Of a stretch of 7,421 bases of DNA, positions 5,591-7,421 are shown in pieces. Positions within the stretch are counted from its first letter, which is position 1. Every line of letters starts with the position of its first letter. The notes under the pieces were generated by a model, which was not told the DNA's origin, did no database searches, and was given only the letters and a program-made list of their open reading frames with translations. The position numbers were made by a program, and so were the translations under genes. The DNA is from Nanobdellota archaeon (lineage in GTDB: Archaea > Nanobdellota > Nanobdellia > Woesearchaeales > GW2011-AR15): NCBI GenBank assembly GCA_018815145.1, contig JAHIYL010000154.1:1-7421 (forward strand). The letters are read 5' to 3'.

Positions 5591-5690
5591 ATTCGGGGCG
5601 CCTGTGGTGCATCAACAACATCAATAACAGGTCTAATGCCAACGGCAACAACAACATCGACAACAACAATGGGCGTCTTGTCGGAATAGA
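5591..5690 (+). ncRNA. DGR template repeat (TR) within the TR RNA
   Basis: This is the invariant template copied by the RT. Its middle (5614-5670) contains 12 AAY codons plus two ATC, one AGG and one GAC, in phase with the VP frame. Changing A in any of these codons cannot create a stop. The design allows about 10^16 variants by counting encoded residues. The TR lies on the same strand as VR, 160 nt after the VP stop. The RNA probably starts near 5560 and extends into the structured DNA after the TR; its ends are not visible. An open frame across the TR (5578-5760) is better explained as a relic of a VP copy than as a gene. Confidence 0.93.
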
Positions 5691-5906
5691 CCAATCATCG
5701 CTGGGACACATTTTCTTATCGGCTCACTTTTTACCGAATATGAAGACAAGATTTTTATAATCTGGAAGCAATTCTTGGTTTATAACCGAGAAAATGAAGC
5801 TCAAGAGCTTCGAATTGCCTTTTGAGCCGAGAAGCCCAGAGTCATGATGCGTCATTCATTTCATGAGAGAAAGACGCACCAGGGCGTATAAACGATGAAT
5901 CTCAAG

Positions 5907-5949
5907 GTTTCAGCCAATTAGCCACCGTTGAGTGGTTACAGGCCGAAAC
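5907..5949 (+). repeat. Long hairpin downstream of the TR (second AGCCAC/GTGGTT stem)
   Basis: Outer pairs GTTTC (5907-5911)/GAAAC (5945-5949), then an A-C mismatch, GCC/GGC, a small internal loop, then TAGCCAC (5919-5925)/GTGGTTA (5932-5938) with a CGTTGA loop: 15 pairs in all. The inner stem repeats that of the hairpin at 5472-5497. It ends just before the next gene's TATA box. Confidence 0.6.
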
Positions 5950-5950
5950 A

Positions 5951-5958
5951 TTTATATA
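5951..5958 (+). promoter_or_regulatory. TATA box of the glycosyltransferase gene
   Basis: TTTATATA is centred about 28 bp before ATG 5982, so transcription should start at or just before the start codon. There is no SD, consistent with a leaderless mRNA. Confidence 0.6.
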
Positions 5959-5981
5959 TCAGTTATTCCATATAAGAAAGC

Positions 5982-6941
5982 ATGAAAAATATACTATTAG
6001 TGTGCAGAAGAGGAATAGGTGACATGGTCTGGTCAGTACCTTTGATCAATTCACTTCACTCAGCTTTTCCAGATGCCCACATAGATATTCCTGCAACAGA
6101 AACAACTTCTATCTACGAACTAATAACTCTTTTTGGAGATCATGTAACTCCCATCCCATATCCAGACTCTAACCATCCGTTTAGAAAGGCAGAAATTAAA
6201 GCCCATAAAGCAGGGGACCGCCTTATGAAACACACATACCACAGTAAACTCCTTGAAGAGATATTGCCCCACGATTATGATTTGGCAATATTTGAAAAAG
6301 GCAATATGTTGAACCAAGCAGGAGAGGTAGTTCCATATCGTATAAACCGAATTTCAGGTAAACAGATTTCTACATCAGATATTCGCGAGGACACCCTCCC
6401 CGTGGACAGATACCTTCAATTTGCAACTGCAGCAGGAATCCCTGCCCGACATGACTTCTCAATGGGAATAGATATGGAAAGAGACGCACGTTTATATGAT
6501 GGCACAGTTCTTCCTGACAGCAATTATGTTGTGTTATGCCTTCAAGCAGGTCAACCAGAAAAAAAATGGACAAAAGAAGGATTTCAAACAGTCATCAAAC
6601 ACTTTCAACAAAGAGGTCTTGATACAATTCTTGTAGGTGGACCAGAAGAAGAAAACCTGGCAAGAGAACTTCCCGCAACAAAGAACACAGTGACAGATCA
6701 TTATAGCATAAGTTTGGCAGATTTCGCAAGACTTGCGTACAGATCAGAAATGGTCATATCTGGAGACACAGGGTTCATGCACCTTGCAGACGCAGTCGGT
6801 GCAAAAGTTATCGGAATGTTCGGACCAACACCAAGTGCGATATTCGCCCCTTATCACAATACAGAATATGCAGTGCAAGCAGAAAGCATGGAACAGCTCA
6901 GACCAGAACAAGTCACAACACAGATTGACAGGATTCTTTAG
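5982..6941 (+). CDS. GT9-family glycosyltransferase (heptosyltransferase-like)
   Basis: The 319-aa protein has the two Rossmann-like halves of GT-B glycosyltransferases of family 9 (ADP-heptose:LPS heptosyltransferase-like). The N-terminal acceptor side opens with ILLVCRRGIGDMVWSVPLIN, holding the family G-x-G-D motif (G11-I-G13-D14). The C-terminal nucleotide-sugar side shows LQAGQPEKKWTKEGF (188-201), LVGGPEE (217-223) and SGDTGFMHLADAVGAKVIGMFGPT (260-283). Length is normal for the family. Archaea lack LPS, so the acceptor is more likely a surface glycan or glycoprotein; donor and acceptor cannot be read from the sequence. There is no signal peptide or membrane span; such enzymes work on the cytoplasmic face. 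It has its own promoter and looks like a chromosomal neighbour, not part of the DGR. Confidence 0.88.
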   Translation: MKNILLVCRRGIGDMVWSVPLINSLHSAFPDAHIDIPATETTSIYELITLFGDHVTPIPYPDSNHPFRKAEIKAHKAGDRLMKHTYHSKLLEEILPHDYDLAIFEKGNMLNQAGEVVPYRINRISGKQISTSDIREDTLPVDRYLQFATAAGIPARHDFSMGIDMERDARLYDGTVLPDSNYVVLCLQAGQPEKKWTKEGFQTVIKHFQQRGLDTILVGGPEEENLARELPATKNTVTDHYSISLADFARLAYRSEMVISGDTGFMHLADAVGAKVIGMFGPTPSAIFAPYHNTEYAVQAESMEQLRPEQVTTQIDRIL

Positions 6942-6982
6942 ACTGACAGTTAAAAAAGGAAAAAGACCGTTTAAAAAAAATC
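6942..6982. terminator. A/T-rich gap between convergent genes with T run on the minus strand
   Basis: Eight A (6973-6980) directly beyond the ThiF-like stop give a T8 run on the minus strand, a good archaeal terminator for that gene. Further A runs (6953-6958, 6961-6964) add more. No comparable T run is seen for the glycosyltransferase on the plus strand. Confidence 0.5.
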
Positions 6983-7421
6983 CTACTTCTTCACTCTAAT
7001 AGTATGGTTCCAGCTGTTAAAAGAAATCAATCCTTTGATAGGTTTCTTTTTCAAAAGTATTTTCATACTTTCAGAGACAAGAATTGAAGCTGCTAGGCAT
7101 ACTGTTGGATTGAAAATCCCAATATCCTCAATTTTTTTGTCTTTTTCAAGCTTGGCTTGTAGCTTTTTGACATTAATTGTTGCAGTCTTATTGAACACAA
7201 TACCTGAATCACCAGCGTACCTGCACACTAAGAGTGGTTTTTTGCAGTTCTTGTCAATTATTAAAGATGTATTAATATCATTCGTTGAATCAATGACCAC
7301 ATCAGAATCCAAAAGGAATGAATTCGTAGGCACAAGTTCCTCATGAAATGTTTTAATCTTAACTCTTGAATTCTGGCGTTCAAGATTCTTTTTGGCTTCT
7401 TTAGCCTTGAATTTATTGATC
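6983..7421 (-). CDS. ThiF/MoeB/E1-like adenylyltransferase, N-terminus beyond the window
   Basis: The frame is open to the window edge and gives 146 residues. The visible part begins INKFKAKEAKKNLERQNSRV, equal to the GxxKa..a...L...Np segment of the family. It continues with LLDSDVVIDSTNDINTSLII (matching DlVvDatDn) and PLLVCRYAGDSGIVF. The end, FNPTVCLAASILVSESMKIL, corresponds to the terminal helix common in ThiF/MoeB/HesA proteins. Such enzymes adenylate the C-terminus of a ubiquitin-like or sulfur-carrier protein with ATP. The ATP-binding GxGxxG region would lie outside the window. The paired CxxC zinc motifs of MoeB/ThiF are not seen, so this may be a divergent member. GTG 7333 is not the true start, since conserved sequence precedes it. 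Confidence 0.82.
   Translation of the reverse strand, partial: INKFKAKEAKKNLERQNSRVKIKTFHEELVPTNSFLLDSDVVIDSTNDINTSLIIDKNCKKPLLVCRYAGDSGIVFNKTATINVKKLQAKLEKDKKIEDIGIFNPTVCLAASILVSESMKILLKKKPIKGLISFNSWNHTIRVKK

Larger units (their letters stand above)
5691..5981 (+). ncRNA. Gene-free structured region after the TR, probable 3' part of the TR RNA
   Basis: There is no credible gene in these 291 bases. The stretch 5768-5818 can fold as a three-way junction: outer stem GCAATTC (5768-5774)/GAATTGC (5812-5818), hairpin 5775-5789 (6 bp with one G-U), and hairpin 5796-5811 (GAAGCT/AGCTTC with a CAAG loop). A further stem pairs TGCGTC (5848-5853) with GACGCA (5873-5878), and a long hairpin follows at 5907-5949. 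Other DGRs use a structured RNA next to the TR to bind the RT and prime cDNA, so this may be that scaffold. A separate small RNA is possible; TATA-like sequences occur near 5752 and 5779. Confidence 0.45.

Noticed and set aside
5578..5760. Open reading frame of 60 codons over the TR
   Set aside because: Its frame is open because TR keeps the VP frame; there is no SD or separate promoter at the ATG, and the Asn-rich content is explained by the AAY template design.
5841..5900. Box C/D guide RNA after the TR
   Set aside because: There are ATGATG/GATGAA-like strings but no proper C box (RTGATGA) paired with a CTGA D box at suitable spacing.

Overview
The window looks like part of an archaeal genome, most likely a small-genome DPANN-type archaeon (Woesearchaeota-like). 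This is inferred from BRE/TATA promoters lying about 25-30 nt before start codons (leaderless or nearly so), SD sites of the GGTGAT/GGAGGT type, a HEPN/MNT gene pair, A+T-rich DNA, and a variable protein whose style recalls archaeal DGR targets. No rRNA or other lineage marker is present, so the assignment is tentative.

The centre of the window is a diversity-generating retroelement (DGR). A reverse transcriptase with DGR-type motifs (LGNLTSQ, YVDD) lies on the minus strand (2858-4429, probably starting at 4496). Divergent from it is a 255-aa target protein (4664-5431) with a variable repeat (VR, 5208-5307). The matching template repeat (TR, 5591-5690) is downstream on the same strand. All 18 TR/VR mismatches over 100 positions fall at template adenines. 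They concentrate in a block of AAY codons kept in phase with the target reading frame, which is the mark of adenine-specific mutagenic retrohoming. A hairpin directly follows VR, as in other DGRs. The TR has its own TATA box and is flanked by structured non-coding DNA, including two hairpins with the same AGCCAC/GTGGTT stem.

Several parts of this DGR are unusual. The RT carries a C-terminal helix-turn-helix region resembling the RecQ-associated HTH_40 domain. Its best start codon (ATG 4496) is out of frame because of a ten-base C/G homopolymer; one base fewer restores the full N-terminus, so this is either a phase-variation switch or a sequence error. RT and TR/VP are divergent, and no Avd gene is visible. 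Downstream of the RT on the same strand are a tyrosine recombinase consisting only of the catalytic domain and a membrane-anchored coiled-coil protein with a nuclease-like C-terminus. The three probably form one transcription unit.

Left flank (1-1132): a HEPN/MNT toxin-antitoxin-type pair with an operator-like repeat at its promoter. The HEPN gene is interrupted by an in-frame TGA 18 codons before its apparent natural end. Right flank (5982-7421): a GT9 (heptosyltransferase-like) glycosyltransferase with a leaderless-type promoter, convergent with the C-terminal part of a ThiF/E1-like adenylyltransferase running off the window edge. These two look like ordinary chromosomal genes.
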